64,000 nt of DNA from Morella rubra (GCA_003952965.2 CM025853.1:11169187-11233186), one strand, 5' to 3'; positions 1 to 12,886 are shown, counted from the stretch's first letter. The notes: generated by a model not told the origin, from the sequence alone. Translations and numbers: made by a program.

Positions 1-214
1 ATAATATATGTCTTATTATCTTTAATATATCATTTGCATATAAAAAAATATTTAAATTTGAGTTTATTTAGATAGAGGGCGCAGTCTCAAATTTGATCCG
101 AGTCAAATTCAGATTTATGTAAGTGGTGTAGGATAATGGATGTCATGCTGGCTTTCCAAGATTTATCTTGAACAAAATTTATTCGAAAACAAGAATTTAT
201 ATTCTTTATATATA

Positions 215-608
215 GGAGAAAATACATTTTTCACTCACAAACTATCGGGATAGTGACATATTGTATCCCAAACTATCATATTTAAGACATTACAAACTAC
301 TAATGTTAGACACTTTGCACCTTAAACTATCCATTTTGACACATTATACCCTCCAACTACTAATATTAAATACTTTGCACCTTCTATTTGATAATAATAC
401 CCTTGAGAAATTAATGAATTGACAATAATATCTTTAATATATGTAAAATAGGTCAAGGATATTATCGTTATTTTAGTCTAAAAATTTGATAAAATGGTGC
501 AAAGTGTCAAAAATGAGTAGTTAAAAGGTACAATGTGTCAAAATCGATAGTTTAGGATGTAAAGTGCAAAATTTATGATAATTCGTGGGTGAAAAATATA
601 TTTTTTCC
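215..608. mobile_element. Mutator-type MITE, family 1, copy 1
   Basis: A 394-bp non-coding element with terminal inverted repeats: the left end GGAGAAAATACATTTTTCAC mirrors the right end, which reads GGAAAAAATATATTTTTCAC on the other strand. It is flanked by a perfect 9-bp direct repeat TTATATATA (206-214 and 609-617). A 9-bp target duplication is the Mutator-superfamily signature. The inner arms repeat phrases on the theme 'aaactatcgat' and 'caaagtgt', so the whole can fold back. A second complete copy lies at 19176-19567. Confidence 0.85.
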
Positions 609-1905
609 TTATATATACTATAATTTCAGTTGTTTGTGTCTCCCTGTACACTAAAATTCACTTTTAAAACCGCAAAGAGGATCTAAAAGCAGAGATCCGT
701 GGGAATTTTTTTAGTAAAGTCTAATATGCCTCATTTCTCTGTCTCTCATACGGAGTCGAATGCAACACATCTACAACTGTCTTTTAAAAACTGCCCATGT
801 CCTTTCCTGACAACTTCGTTTCGGACACAGCTTGAGCTCTCTTGAAAACGTTGAAGAATATTTGTGAACAACCAAGAAAAAGTTAAATAAAGAAGCCCGT
901 AAAAAAAAAAGTTGAAGAATACTTTTCTTGGTTGTTCAGGGACAGAGAAAACAAAGACTCAGAAGAATGACGGCCATATGATTTGAATTGTTCATGCGAG
1001 ATTCCACGTCTCTGAGTATGGCATTCTCGTGGTTCGTACAGCTCTTCCTTGACCTTCTAGAAGACTTGACTAGTACTCAAAAGCTTTTTTGGTGTTTTTT
1101 ACGGATAGATTTTAATTTAGTAGTTGACGTCGATAACATTTACTTCTGTAGGAATTTGAGGAGTTTATGGGAGATGTTGGAAGTTTCCAAATATTGCTTG
1201 AATTGGTTTCTAGCGTGTTGGTTTTTATTTTTTGTCTTTCCTTTCGCTCTTTCATAATTTTTTTTTTTTAAGAAAACCAATTATCGAAGTAGTTGAGTAT
1301 TGTCCACTAGAGGTTCCAATGGGGGAAACCCATGTACACGTTTTAAAAGTCTGTTTGCTTCTAGCTACAAGTCAAAGCCGGGATGGCAGTCAGGTTTATG
1401 GCATCTAACCCACAAAAGGAACAAAATGATAGCTAAAAGAGATTGCTCTGTCTCTGTCCTGTTGTTTTGAATCTCCAGATATAAACGCGGATTCATTCTG
1501 ATATTTGATTAGTAGCTTCAGATTTTACGGTTCTTAATTCTGGGTATCGTGCTTCCGAGACTCAGATGCATTTGCCTCTTTTTCTTATTTCGGTTTAGTT
1601 AAATTGTTTTGGTTGGTTTGCCTCTAGCCATTCTGAACTTTGGTAGCTGAAGTTCCTCTGTTTCTTTTCACGGTTTGTCTTTTAGCTAAGTTTCTGGTTT
1701 TGAGTTCTGGAGTGGGCACCTTTGTAGCTTCGTTCTTGCAAAGCAGATCTTTTGGAACCTGATTTTAAAGGCTCTCGTGTACTGAAGCTTCTTCTATAGA
1801 GCTCAAGACTCGGCAATTATTTTTCGTTTGAGTGGCAAAATTTTTATCATTTAGTGGGCCTATACGAGTTGGAAGAATTCCTGCTATACGTGATAGTTGA
1901 AGAAA
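609..1905 (+). other. Upstream region and leader of the flippase gene
   Basis: No credible protein gene is seen here. The 89-codon open frame near 988-1257 has no recognisable domain. From about 1450 the base composition (T-rich, with CT runs) resembles a plant 5' UTR, possibly with a leader intron, running up to the ATG at 1906. The position of the promoter cannot be fixed. Confidence 0.4.
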
Positions 1906-4900
1906 ATGGCTGGTGGTAGAAGAAGGAAGCAGCATTTTGGCAGAATCCATGCCTTCTCATGTGGGAGGGCATCATTTAAAGGTGACCACTCGCTGATTGG
2001 AGGCCCTGGCTTCTCAAGAGTAGTCTACTGCAACGAGCCTGACTGTTTTGAGGCTGGCGACCTCAATTATGGAAGCAATTATGTCAGAACTACCAAATAT
2101 ACACTTGCCACTTTTTTCCCCAAGTCATTGTTTGAGCAATTCAGACGGGTTGCAAATCTATATTTTCTCATCTGTGCGATCTTGTCTTTCACACCCCTCT
2201 CCCCTTACTCAGCCGTCAGTAATGTTCTTCCACTTGTTGTCGTGATTGGGGTTACAATGGGGAAAGAGGCACTTGAAGATTGGAAGCGAAAAAAGCAGGT
2301 AACCTTAACATATTGATGTAATCTTCCATGCAACTTTCTGATCTTTAATATTTCTCCCCATCTGATTGACTTGAAGATCCAACAAACTGAATTAACCAGT
2401 TTATTTTTGATCATGCAAAGCTGGTCACTCTTTAAACACACGTTTTGGATATTTGTTAATATGCCTGTTTTAGGAATCTCTTTTAAAGAAGATCCATATG
2501 TGTCGTTGGGATTAATATGGGTAAATTTCTTCCATGTGAAAAAAGATTGCATTGAAGTAGAGCTTAAGAAAACATTTGAAATAACATGCTACGGAATTGT
2601 TGGGCAGGGGCAAAAATATAAATAGCTACATAAAATGTTGTGTGTGATAGGACAACCAAAATTCAAACAATAACAGACTGGCTTGTGATTGATTGATCGA
2701 CAGCTCTAGAACTCGTGACAAAAGGAATGAGTCACAACATGAATTCCGAGTCCCATTACTAAGGAATGAGCATTTTCAGGGACTAGTGTGCTTCCTGTTA
2801 TTTAGATAACTAAAATATCTAGTTAATAAGCAATAAATTAACCCATGTCCAGTCTTGGAAAAATAATTTTTGGTCATCCAAAATTGGTTTTCTCATCATG
2901 TTTTCGATTCTCGCTGTCTGCATGGTTGCAGAAAAGTAGTGCCAAAATTGTGATCACAATTTGCTTTCTTCAATTGAAGGTAGAATACATATTTTGGATT
3001 TCATTCATTCTTCTCTTCGAAGTTGGGTGTTGATCTTAGAAATCCCATTCATTCTCTTCCTTCTTTTGATTTCAAGTGTCCAGATTTCTTCTTTGCTAGT
3101 TTATGAGTTTTCCCTTTGTTAGTAATCTCTACAAAAATATTATCAGGATATTGAGGTGAACAACAGAAAGGTTAAAGTGCATCATGGTGATGGTGTGTTT
3201 GATAATGCTAAATGGAGGGATTTGAAAGTTGGGGATATAGTGAAGGTGCAAAAGGACGAATTTTTTCCTGCTGATCTCATCCTACTTTCTTCAAGTTATG
3301 AGGAAGCAATTTGCTATGTTGAGACCATGAACTTAGACGGAGAAACCAATTTGAAACTAAAACAAGCATTGGATGGAACTTCACATATGCATGAGGACTC
3401 AAGCTTCCAAAATTTCAAGGCGGTAATAAAATGTGAAGATCCAAATGCAAATTTATACTCTTTTGTTGGTGGTTTGCATCTTGAGGAACAACAGTACCCT
3501 CTTTCTCCTCAGCAGCTTCTGCTTAGAGACTCGAAACTTAGAAACACAGATTTTATTTATGGGGTGGTGATCTTCACGGGTAACGATACAAAGGTCATGC
3601 AAAATTCAACAGATCCTCCTTCCAAGAGAAGTAAAGTTGAGAAGAGGATGGATAAGCTTGTATACTTCTTGTTTTTCATTCTAGTGCTGTTATCATTTAT
3701 CGGGTCAATTTTCTTTGGGATTTCAACTAGTGAGGACCTGGAAAATGGAACGATGAGGAGATGGTACCTTAGACCAGATGACACCACAATATACTATGAC
3801 CCAAAGAGAGCTCCAGTTGCAGCAATTTTGCACTTTTTGACTGCAATAATGTTGTATAGTTTTGATTCCCATTTCCTTGTATGTTTCAATAGAAATAGTC
3901 AGGTTCTTCAAAGTGGTTTTATCAATCGTGATATGCACATGTACTATGAAGAAGCTGACAAGCCAGCCCGTGCACGTACCTCAAATTTGAATGAAGAACT
4001 TGGCCAAGTTGACACTATACTTTCTGACAAGACTGGAGACTTGCAACTCAATGGAGTTTATCAAGTGTTCGGTGGCTGGGACTGCAATGGCCATGGTGTC
4101 ACGGAAGTTGAGAGAGCTCTGGCTGGTAGAAAAGGATCATCTTTAGCTCAAGAGCTGACAGAAGAGGCCCATGTTGAGGATTCCTGAAGAAAGGACATCC
4201 ATTAAAGGCTTTAACTTTATAGATGAAAGGGTCACAAATGGTAATTGGGTCAATGAGCTGACTGTCAACTAATGAAGTTGATGATTGAAGCTGAATATTT
4301 GATTGCCCAATTTCTCTCTTACTGCATGAAATTGATTCTCAAAGTTGAAAGGTCAAATAGCATGGCTTCTGGTAGCAATAGCTCAAGGTAGTTTGCAAAT
4401 GACATTTTGTTTTGACAGATATGCAGTTTAGTAGCTCAAGTGTCTGTGACGGAAAGCTACTGTAAAGACAGCATGAAAACAAGACCAGGTGCACGCTTGA
4501 CCTCTGTTTACCATTATAAGCTATGGAATGAAATCGTATAGATGGTGGCCAAGAATTAACCAGACACTTATACCATAACTTTGCATTTTGATTTGACGAC
4601 TGTTGAGACTGACAGAAGGAGGGATGTCCTTTGGCTCTGATGCTGCATTGGGGCCGGGTGTCACTTGAAGATTGAGAGAGCACACAGTTGTTATCCCAGA
4701 GCCCACAGGAAGGCCCAGTTGAGGATTCCTGGGACATCTTTGAGCTGCATTGATACCTGGAGATGAAGGATGCAAAATTTCATCCCACCAGATAAGTAAT
4801 CCTTTCAGAATTTGCGCTAGGAACCTGAAGACAAGCTAAGTTTCACCTTTGAATCAACCTGAGAAAGCTGAGGAACCAAGATACGCCTGCTATACCTCAG

Positions 4901-7900
4901 CAAGGGCAGCCAATTGGAATCTACTGCAACGAGACAACTGGGTTTTTCAGAAAAGATAGCTCACTTCCAACAATTTGAAGATTTGATGTAATCTCTTCTC
5001 TCCTCTGCGGGGGGAAGATCCATATGACTGCATTGAAGTAGAATTTTGCTTTACACTTCTTCAAACAATTCTTCTGATGAGTCACAACATGAATTCCGAG
5101 TATTACTCATTTTCAGGGACTAATTTAGAGCAATGTCCAGTCCATCCACTCATCAATTAACCACGGAAGCATACTTCAAACATGATTTCAAAGATTAGCA
5201 TGGCTTAAAGTGCATCACTCATGCTGAGTTATGAGTATGTTGAGAGTTTTTGAAACTATTGGATGTTCACATATGCATGAGGACTCAAGCTGTAATAAAA
5301 TGAAGATGGTATCTTGATGCTTCTAGAGACTTTTTTCTTCACGGGTGATACTCATGCAAAATTCAACAGGAGACTTGTATAATTCTAGTGCTGTTATCAT
5401 TTATCGGGTCAATATTTCAACTAGTGAGGACCTTGGAACCCTTAGACCAGATGACACCACAATATACTATGACCCAAAGAGAGCTCCAGTTGCAGCAATT
5501 TTGCACTTTTTGACTGCAATAATGTTGTATAGTTATTTGATTCCCATTTCCTTGTATGTTTCAATAGAAATAGTCAAAGTTCTTCAAAGTGGTTTTATCA
5601 ATCGTGATATGCACATGTACTATGAAGAAGCTGACAAGCCAGCCCGTGCACGTACCTCAAATTTGAATGAAGAACTTGGCCAAGTTGACACTATACTTTC
5701 TGACAAGACTGGAACTTGACTTGCAACTCAATGGAGTTTATCAAGTGTTCGGTGGCTGGGACTGCATATGGCCATGGTGTCACGGAAGTTGAGAGAGCTC
5801 TGGCTGGTAGAAAAGGATCATCTTTAGCTCAAGAGCTGACAGAAGAGGCCCATGTTGAGGATTCTGCTGAAGAAAGGACATCCATTAAAGGCTTTAACTT
5901 TATAGATGAAAGGGTCACAAATGGTAATTGGGTCAATGAGCTATAATCCAAAAATTTCTACGGTTGCTGGCCATCTGTCATACTGCAATACCTGAAGTTG
6001 ATGAACAAACGGGAAGAATTTCTTATGAAGCTGAATCACCAGATGAGGCAGCTTTTGTGATTGCAGCAAGAGAACTGGGTTTTGAATTTTATGAGAGGAC
6101 TCAAACGAGCATCTTACTGCATGAAATTGATGCCATCTCTGGCGGGAAAGTTGAAAGGTCAGACCGCTGATAGCATATATTTTGGTTCTTCCATTCCAAT
6201 TTTAGCTTCTGGTAGCATGTGATATTTTTCATCTCTTCTGCTCAAGGTAGTAACACAACCAACTTGGGAAAATATGACTTAAATGACATTTTGTTTTGAC
6301 AGATGTTATGAACTTTTGAATGTCCTGGAGTTTAGTAGCTCAAGAAAGCGGATGTCTGTGATTGTAAGAAATGAGGACGGAAAGCTACTTCTACTTTGTA
6401 AAGGTGCTGACAGGTTTGTGAAGAAAACATCACTTGAAAACTTGCAAGACTATTTAGAGTACATTATATGATCTCACAAACTCTCTGATAAAGAATTTTC
6501 AATCCTCCTTGCTTGAAAGAGGTAGGTCAATAGAGTGGTTCTTGGATGTCTGTTTACCATTATAAGCTATGGAATGCGTGTTCTCTTTTCAACAATCGTA
6601 TAGATGGTCCACTATAATGACGCCCCCCCAAACAAAAAAGAAAGAAAACAGGAACAAAAGAGTGGACAGAAAGATAACCAGAAATGTCTCTTATACTCTT
6701 AAGAGGAATGTGGTTCCCCGCATAACTAAAGGAAGGCAATTGCATTTTGATTTGACGACTCTACACAGTTGAATTCTGTATGTTTCGTGCTTAAATTAAT
6801 CTGGACTTGATGTGACACTATTTCATTTTAATTAGTGTTCCTTTCAAATTTCGTTGAACTTCAGCACCTTATATTGTCTGTAAATTTATTCCCCGAGCAG
6901 TGTCATGTTGGAAAGACTTGCGAAAAGTGGAAGGGAGTTTGAAGAGAAGACCAAGGAACACATTAATGAGTATGCTGATGCTGGATTGAGGACATTGGTA
7001 CTTGCATATCGTGAACTGAATGAAGACGAATACAATGAGTTCAATATGGAATTTACTGAGGCCAAGAACTCACTGAGTGCAGATCGTGAGGAAATTATCG
7101 AGGAAGTGTCAGAAAAGATTGAGAGAGATTTGATTCTTCTCGGTGCTACTGCAGTTGAAGACAAGCTGCAAAACGGGGTATGTTTAAGAAATTTGAAGCC
7201 AGTGGAAATGAAATGACTCTCTTCTTCACAATTTATGGGGAATTATGCTCATTTATGGTGTCATAATTCAAAACACTAGTTCACTAGCAAAACTACTTCT
7301 CCGAAGCCAAATCATCTACTTAATAAAATGCTAAGCTAATTTCTGCAAATTTAAAATTTACCAAAGTCATGCAATGACATACACTCATTTCCGATTCTTG
7401 AACTCATTGCAACTGCTATTCTAAACAAAACAACTCATTCGTTTCTGTATCATGTTTAGATGTTCCCAAATCGAGATTGAATATTTTTCTCTTTGTGTTG
7501 GATAGGTTCCTGAATGCATTGACAAGCTTGCACAGGCTGGAATCAAGTTATGGGTTTTGACTGGGGATAAAATGGAGACTGCAATCAACATTGGGTATGA
7601 TCAGTGGATTGGTTCAAGTGTCAGTAGATGTTGTCTCCAAGTAATAAATATTTCTGACCATTCGGTTTTTTATCTTTTACTTTGCAGCTTTGCCTGTAGT
7701 TTGCTTAGACAAGGAATGAAGCAAATAGTAATCAGTTCAGAGACACCAGAGGTCAAAGCGCTGGAGAAAGATGAGGACAAGTCTGCTGTTTCTACGGTAA
7801 ACTAACTTCTATATCCTGTTATGTCTTTCTTGATTTAGTATTGGTTTTGTTTATATATATATATATATATATATGATATATTTATCAAAAAATATATATA

Positions 7901-10900
7901 TATATAATATGCATGTTTTGCTTTAATCTGTAATCATCTCTAATATTGCTATGATTAATGATGATTGTACTGTCGATATTATCTAGTGCTTGCCATATCA
8001 GCTTCAAAAGCGTTTACAACCTACAGATTAGTTTCGCAGAGCTCACACACACACCCAGCTCCTACTGATTAGTTCTTGAGAGCATGTTTCATCATGAATG
8101 TTACATCTCTTATCCTTGTCAGGAAGACATGTTTCTTATGAGCATTTCATATAGTATTAAAGCTCCAGAAAAATCCTTTTTGCCTATACAAAGTGGTCTA
8201 AAAATTTCGGAAAAGTAGGTCCAAAGAGTTCGTGATGGTCCAGTGCAACTTTTTTTCATTCATCAATTACCTTTTGATATGTGATGAAACATGGAGATAA
8301 CAAAATGAAATCCTGGAATCTCATGGAAATCAAATTTTAAACATCTATGATCGGATATTGGATTTTTTTTTCTTACCAATCTCAAGAGATCAAATAGCTT
8401 AGTTGCTGTCCCAGCACTGAAAACAATAAAGTTTAATACATTATTCTTGCCTCTCTATATCCAAGTTGATAAGGCAAATTGCTAGATTCACTCCTAAAAT
8501 TTTCGGTCATCCTGCTGATATCAACCATTGCAACCACCAAACTGAACCTTCTATTCCTAATAGCTGGTTGTGCGATTCCATTCTGATCTTTCTGATCAAG
8601 CTTAAACTAGTCTTCTAGAGCAAGATGTCCCATGAACTGCATGAATTACGTGGTAGAGATGCTATCAACTTTCCATTTGCCCTATGTGACGAGGAAACTC
8701 ATATTGGTTCTTGTGTGAACTTGATACAGAATGGTCACAAACAGCTACTTAGAAAAGGCACAATATACACTGCAAGTCCTACTACTGAAAGTGGTGTCTG
8801 ACAAACCACTTTTACACATTCAATTCAATTCTAGAATAGGATTCTAGCTACATAGATGGCATCCCTCGCTGTGCAATGTAGAAAGTTGTTATCTGTTCGC
8901 TACTTTAAAATTCCTCATCTGACATATGACTTGTAAGATTAATGGGATCTTGCTGATGCATAGGCATTCAAGGCAAGTGTTCTCTGCCAGATAAATGAGG
9001 GGAAAGCTCTACTTACCCAATCAAGTGAAGACCCAGATGCATTGGCTTTGATCATTGATGGGAAGTCACTCACTTGTGCCTTAGAGGATGATGTCAAGGA
9101 CCTGTTTTTAGAGCTTGCCCTTGGCTGTGCATCTGTCATTTGCTGTCGTTCTTCTCCCAAACAAAAAGCACTTGTAAGTTTCCCTCCTTTTTCTGGGTTC
9201 AATATTTTTTTAGATGCTTACAGTATCAAGCATCAAAAGACCTCTTCTCCAGCTGCTTCTGCTGGGAAAGAAAAATTTGTCTGATTAACTCAGCAAAACA
9301 TATCTTTCATTTTCCGTATTGTGTGGGTGCAGGCACACACACACAATTATACATTGTAATTATGTTGTACTTGCTTTTGTATGAGCTCAAATTTGTGTCA
9401 AGAATGCTGTTTGGTGTCAATTTCATGTATTTTCGTATTGTTTGACTCAACAAACTATAGTTGAAATCTTAGTCAAACCAGTGGAGTTAAGAAGCAGGTC
9501 TCATGAAGTTCATTTTCTACAATATGCTATGGGCTTGTGATTCAGTGCTCACCATGTTTAATGTCTTGGCTCTTCTCATTCATCTGGGGAAAGCACTGTT
9601 TCCCTCTTCCCTTAATTATTGTAATGACGAAAGCCTTGGGATTTTAATCTATTTGAAAGGATCTTGTTTCAAATTCCGCAAGTTATGTATGCAAATATTT
9701 TTGCAAAAGCGTCCAAAAAGCCTGCAGTTCTAGGTTTCTAACAATGATGCAGAAAATTGAGGCTAAAATTTGGTCCTACTTGATAATACAGGTTACTAGA
9801 TTGGTCAAGATTAAAACTGGTAACACAACTCTAGCAATTGGTGATGGAGCAAATGATGTGGGGATGCTTCAAGAAGCAGACATTGGAGTTGGAATCAGTG
9901 GTGTTGAGGGAATGCAGGTAAAATACAGAACAACTTGCTCAAAGGTTTCTTTTTGAATCTTTTTACACCATTCAGGCAATTTATTTCAATGGATTTGAAG
10001 TTTTCCTTTTTGATACTCTTTCCAAATTCCAGGCAGTCATGTCAAGTGACATTGCAATTGCTCAGTTCCGGTATTTGGAGCGCTTGCTTCTTGTGCATGG
10101 ACATTGGTGTTACAGAAGGATCTCATCAATGGTATTCTCTTGGGAATGTCAGTTTGCATGCTTCTCAATTGTAGCTTTTTTATATTGACTTCACTTAATT
10201 GGATAATACTTCCAAATGGAATTGAGTCCAGAACTTTGCATAGATATGAACTTCACACAATCACACCTGGTTATGAATGAAATAAAGACAGATACTAAAA
10301 GCAAAGATTTCATTTTTAGGATAATCTTTTGAGGTCTGGCTCTCCTCCCATTCAACCGTCTTCCATTTTCCTGCAATTGGGCACATGTAACATTGACGGC
10401 CCAAAAGAAAACTAGAGGTACATATGCTGCCATAAAAGGCACTCATATGAGTTAATAGCTCACCTGTCAGACAGAGACTGTCAGTTTTTTGTTTTGACAT
10501 CTGCAACGCTCCACTACCATTTCTCCCTATCAATGCCATCTTTATAGACTTGTTACTCCTAGAGCAGTGTCAAAAACTCGAGACTCATCCCGAAGTGTAC
10601 TTGTTCCAGGGTTATATCAGTCATTGTTGGGTTTGGTTAGTGAGTTGGTTATGGAGAACATAGGCTTTTATAGTTTAACATTTTTTTACTTTGGACTTGA
10701 ACATGAATATTGGAGTTGGATGAAAATGCTGGCAATGGTTTAGAGTGTGGTGGTTGTTGATCTGGGAATAGAATGCCATTAGGGGGTTTTTGAAGATGGT
10801 AAATTTTGATGCACTAATGGTTGAGAGGATGATCTTTGGAGGTGGCTATTTGGTTTCCTTTAAGATTATGTGCTTCCCCTTATTCCCATGCAGATCTTCT

Positions 10901-12886
10901 GTCCATATAAAAACCATACTGGAGAGGGAAATTTTATCCAAAGGAGAACTGGTTGGAAGCAGAAAAATTAGAAAAGTTGAGCTGGGGTTTGTCACCTTAT
11001 TTTCTGCTGTGAGAAATGTATGTAATCAACGAGGCAGCTGACACTTCTAGAGTAAGGGAAAGAAGGAAGAAAGAATAAGAAAATTCCAGTATCTAGCTCA
11101 TTTTCTCTCGTCAGTATCCTTTCCAGTTTCTTTCTAGACTCTTTCTTTTTATACACTCAACCCTCTAATGAAGAACTCCAAATATTCCCCACCAATACCC
11201 GCTCTCTAGAGCCCTAGGTTTGCTAATATTTTACTTCTTCTGTTCTTTTTTGTGCCCCCCACCTTTTTTCGTCCGCATCTGCAAATCCCTCCCAGGGCTC
11301 AGCTCTCCTCCGAAAATCTCCATTTTCTTCAATTTTCTTCTCTTCCCTGTTGTCCCCAGAATTCCAACTGGAAATCCTCTCTTTATAACCCTCAACTTTG
11401 TCATCTCTCTGCTTACATCTCTTCTCTTTGCTCTTTAATTGTTTTCTTGTTTTTGTTTCTTTTCTACTCCTCGTACAGCCAGTGAACTGGGATAGTTGTT
11501 GAGGTGGACTGTGGTGTATGGCTTTTGATGGGGAAAATGGTAGTGACATGTAACAGACAGATGCATAGAATTAATGTAGTTTCTGCTAATGTGTCCCATT
11601 AACTTCATTTAGCGTAGGGATGTTGGACGTAATGTCACAGCCTATTCACTTTTAGAATACTGCTTGACCATATGTCTTAGATCTGTTTGCAATGGATGAA
11701 ATGCGAGACTTTTGAATAGGAGAGATCAACCCAATTTCTTTTAGTAGAACTGTCGAATTAATAAAATCCATTGTAGCCTCGTCATATTAATCCTACACTG
11801 TCACACCAACGTTAACCAAACGAAATTAATGCTGGGCATCTTTTTTTGGTGGCAGATATGCTATTTCTTCTACAAGAACATTGCTTTTGGCGTCACTCTC
11901 TTCTTCTTTGAGGCATATGCATCCTTCTCAGGCCAAACGGCATATAATGATTGGTATCTGTCACTATATAATGTCTTCTTCACATCACTTCCTGTGATAG
12001 CCTTGGGAGTGTTTGACCAGGATGTCTCCGCACCTCTTTGCGTCAAGGTAAATCTGTTGGGATGACTCTCTTTTTTCATTTCAAATTGTTTACACTGTCC
12101 TATGGCCAAGAAACACTGATGCAAGTTTTTAAGTTTCTGTAAAATTCGAACATCCTAGTATAGTAAAGGGCACTGCGATAACATCTCCTTGCTAATGCTT
12201 GCAGTTCCCCCTCTTGTACCAAGAAGGTGTCCAAAATGTCCTATTTAGCTGGTTTCGAATTCTTGGCTGGGCATTTAATGGGGTAATCAGTGCTACTTTG
12301 GTCTTCTTCTTTTGCATCCGTGCAGTGGAGAGTCAAGCCTTCCGTAAAGGTGGGGAAGTTGTTGGAATGGAAATCCTTGGAACCACTATGTATACGTGCG
12401 TTGTGTGGTTGGTGAATTGTCAGATGGCACTATCCATCAACTACTTCACATATATACAGCATTCTTCATTTGGGGTAGCATTATAAAATGGTATATATTC
12501 CTCTTGGCATATGGAGCATGGATCCCAACACATCAACAACTGCATACAAGGTCTTCATTGAAGCCTGTGCACCAGCCCCGTTTTATTGGCTCCTCACGCT
12601 GTTGGTTGTAATCTCTTGTCTCATCCCATATTTCACTTACGCATCCATTCAATTGCGGTTCTTCCCCATGTATCATCAGATGATACAGTGCATAAGAACA
12701 GATGGGCAGTCAGATGATCTTGAATTCTGTAATATTGTGCGGCAGAGATCATTAAGGCCCACGACAGTAGGATATACAGCCCGTTTTGAGGCATCCAAAC
12801 GCTTTGAAGAGAAGCCTGAGGGATCCTATACAGCCCATTTTGAGGCATCCAAACGTTTTGAAGAGAAGCCTGAGGGCTCCAGATGA
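1906..12886 (+). CDS. P4-type ATPase (phospholipid flippase), ALA9/ALA10-like, frame broken as assembled
   Basis: P4-ATPases flip phospholipids to the cytosolic leaflet and work with an ALIS/Cdc50 subunit. The ATG at 1906 is chosen because it opens [17 protein letters not shown], the usual ALA8-12 start. Exons read by GT-AG and protein continuity: 1906-2298, 3147 onward (copy A), about 5421-6157 (copy B), 6303-6413, 6901-7177, 7506-7594, 7688-7796, 8964-9173, 9792-9917, 10033-10131, 11856-12047, 12205-12886. Visible motifs are the actuator DGET (exon 2), PISL in membrane segment 4 (copy B only), DKTG phosphorylation site, TGDK (exon 5), GDGANDVGM (exon 8) and C-terminal membrane segments. Oddities: exon 2 is partly duplicated; DKTGT is disrupted in both copies (DKTGD in A; DKTGT followed by a stop through a missing T in B); a short deletion lies near 5942; the last exon has two one-base frame changes near 12460 and 12513. 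It is a pseudogene or a mis-assembled gene. The family is certain; the member within ALA8-12 is not. Confidence 0.85.
2299..3146 (+). other. Flippase intron 1
   Basis: An 848-bp intron between KKQ (exon 1) and DIEVNN (exon 2), with a GTAACC donor and a TATCAG acceptor, in phase 0. Nothing else is recognised inside it. Pieces of it recur in shrunken form at 4990-5160. Confidence 0.7.
3735..4187 (+). repeat. Duplicated flippase exon segment, copy A
   Basis: It encodes the stretch from FGISTSEDL through membrane segment 4 and the phosphorylation site to AHVEDS. It is nearly identical to 5421-5865 at the DNA level. Compared with copy B it has lost two bases near 3861, which scrambles membrane segment 4, and about five bases at DKTGT; the frame is recovered afterwards. 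The open frame stops at 4187. Confidence 0.8.
4188..5420 (+). repeat. Shrunken mosaic echo of the flippase gene
   Basis: This 1.2-kb stretch has no open frame of note. It is made of short blocks, about 10-40 bases each, in the same order as the flippase gene but with most of the sequence between them missing. Bases 4188-4600 echo 5870-6770, including the phrase TCTGTTTACCATTATAAGC (4521 and 6549). Bases about 4640-4770 echo 4080-4210 again. Bases about 4810-5420 echo 1750-3740, including GAGTCACAACATGAATTCCG (5080 and 2729). It is therefore the junction of a tandem duplication in which both units shrink towards the junction. Confidence 0.75.
5421..5946 (+). repeat. Duplicated flippase exon segment, copy B
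   Basis: The second copy of the exon-2 segment. It keeps a proper membrane segment 4 ([15 protein letters not shown]) but lacks about nine residues just after ISTSEDL, and one T is missing after DKTGT, so the frame stops at 5719. The next frame continues as normal ALA protein ([12 protein letters not shown]) up to 5946, where a short deletion removes the usual NEPHAD region. After this the reading resumes at 5964 and runs to the splice donor at 6158. Confidence 0.8.
7797..8963 (+). other. Flippase intron of about 1.2 kb
   Basis: The intron between the exon ending DKSAVST and the exon starting [13 protein letters not shown]. It contains an AT dinucleotide run at about 7853-7905 and a short CA run at 8043-8054. 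No gene or element is recognised. Confidence 0.6.
10132..11855 (+). other. Large flippase intron of about 1.7 kb
   Basis: The intron between RRISSM and ICYFFYKN, with donor GTATTC and acceptor GGCAG. It is the longest intron of the gene. A purine-rich run near 11050-11080 and a strongly pyrimidine-rich tract at 11220-11470 are seen. No coding sequence or element ends could be recognised. Confidence 0.6.
12773..12880 (+). repeat. 54-bp tandem duplication in the flippase C-terminal tail
   Basis: Two adjacent 54-bp units (12773-12826 and 12827-12880) differ at only a few bases and encode the same 18 residues with one change ([10 protein letters not shown]... and [10 protein letters not shown]...), just before the stop codon. 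The unit is in frame, so it lengthens the cytosolic tail without breaking it. Confidence 0.92.

Noticed and set aside
988-1257. An 89-codon plus-strand frame upstream of the flippase
   Set aside because: Hydrophobic, T-rich DNA without a recognisable domain; more likely leader or intergenic sequence.
11223-11549. A 108-codon minus-strand frame in a flippase intron
   Set aside because: It is the complement of a pyrimidine-rich tract and encodes a low-complexity K/E/R-rich peptide; no family signal.
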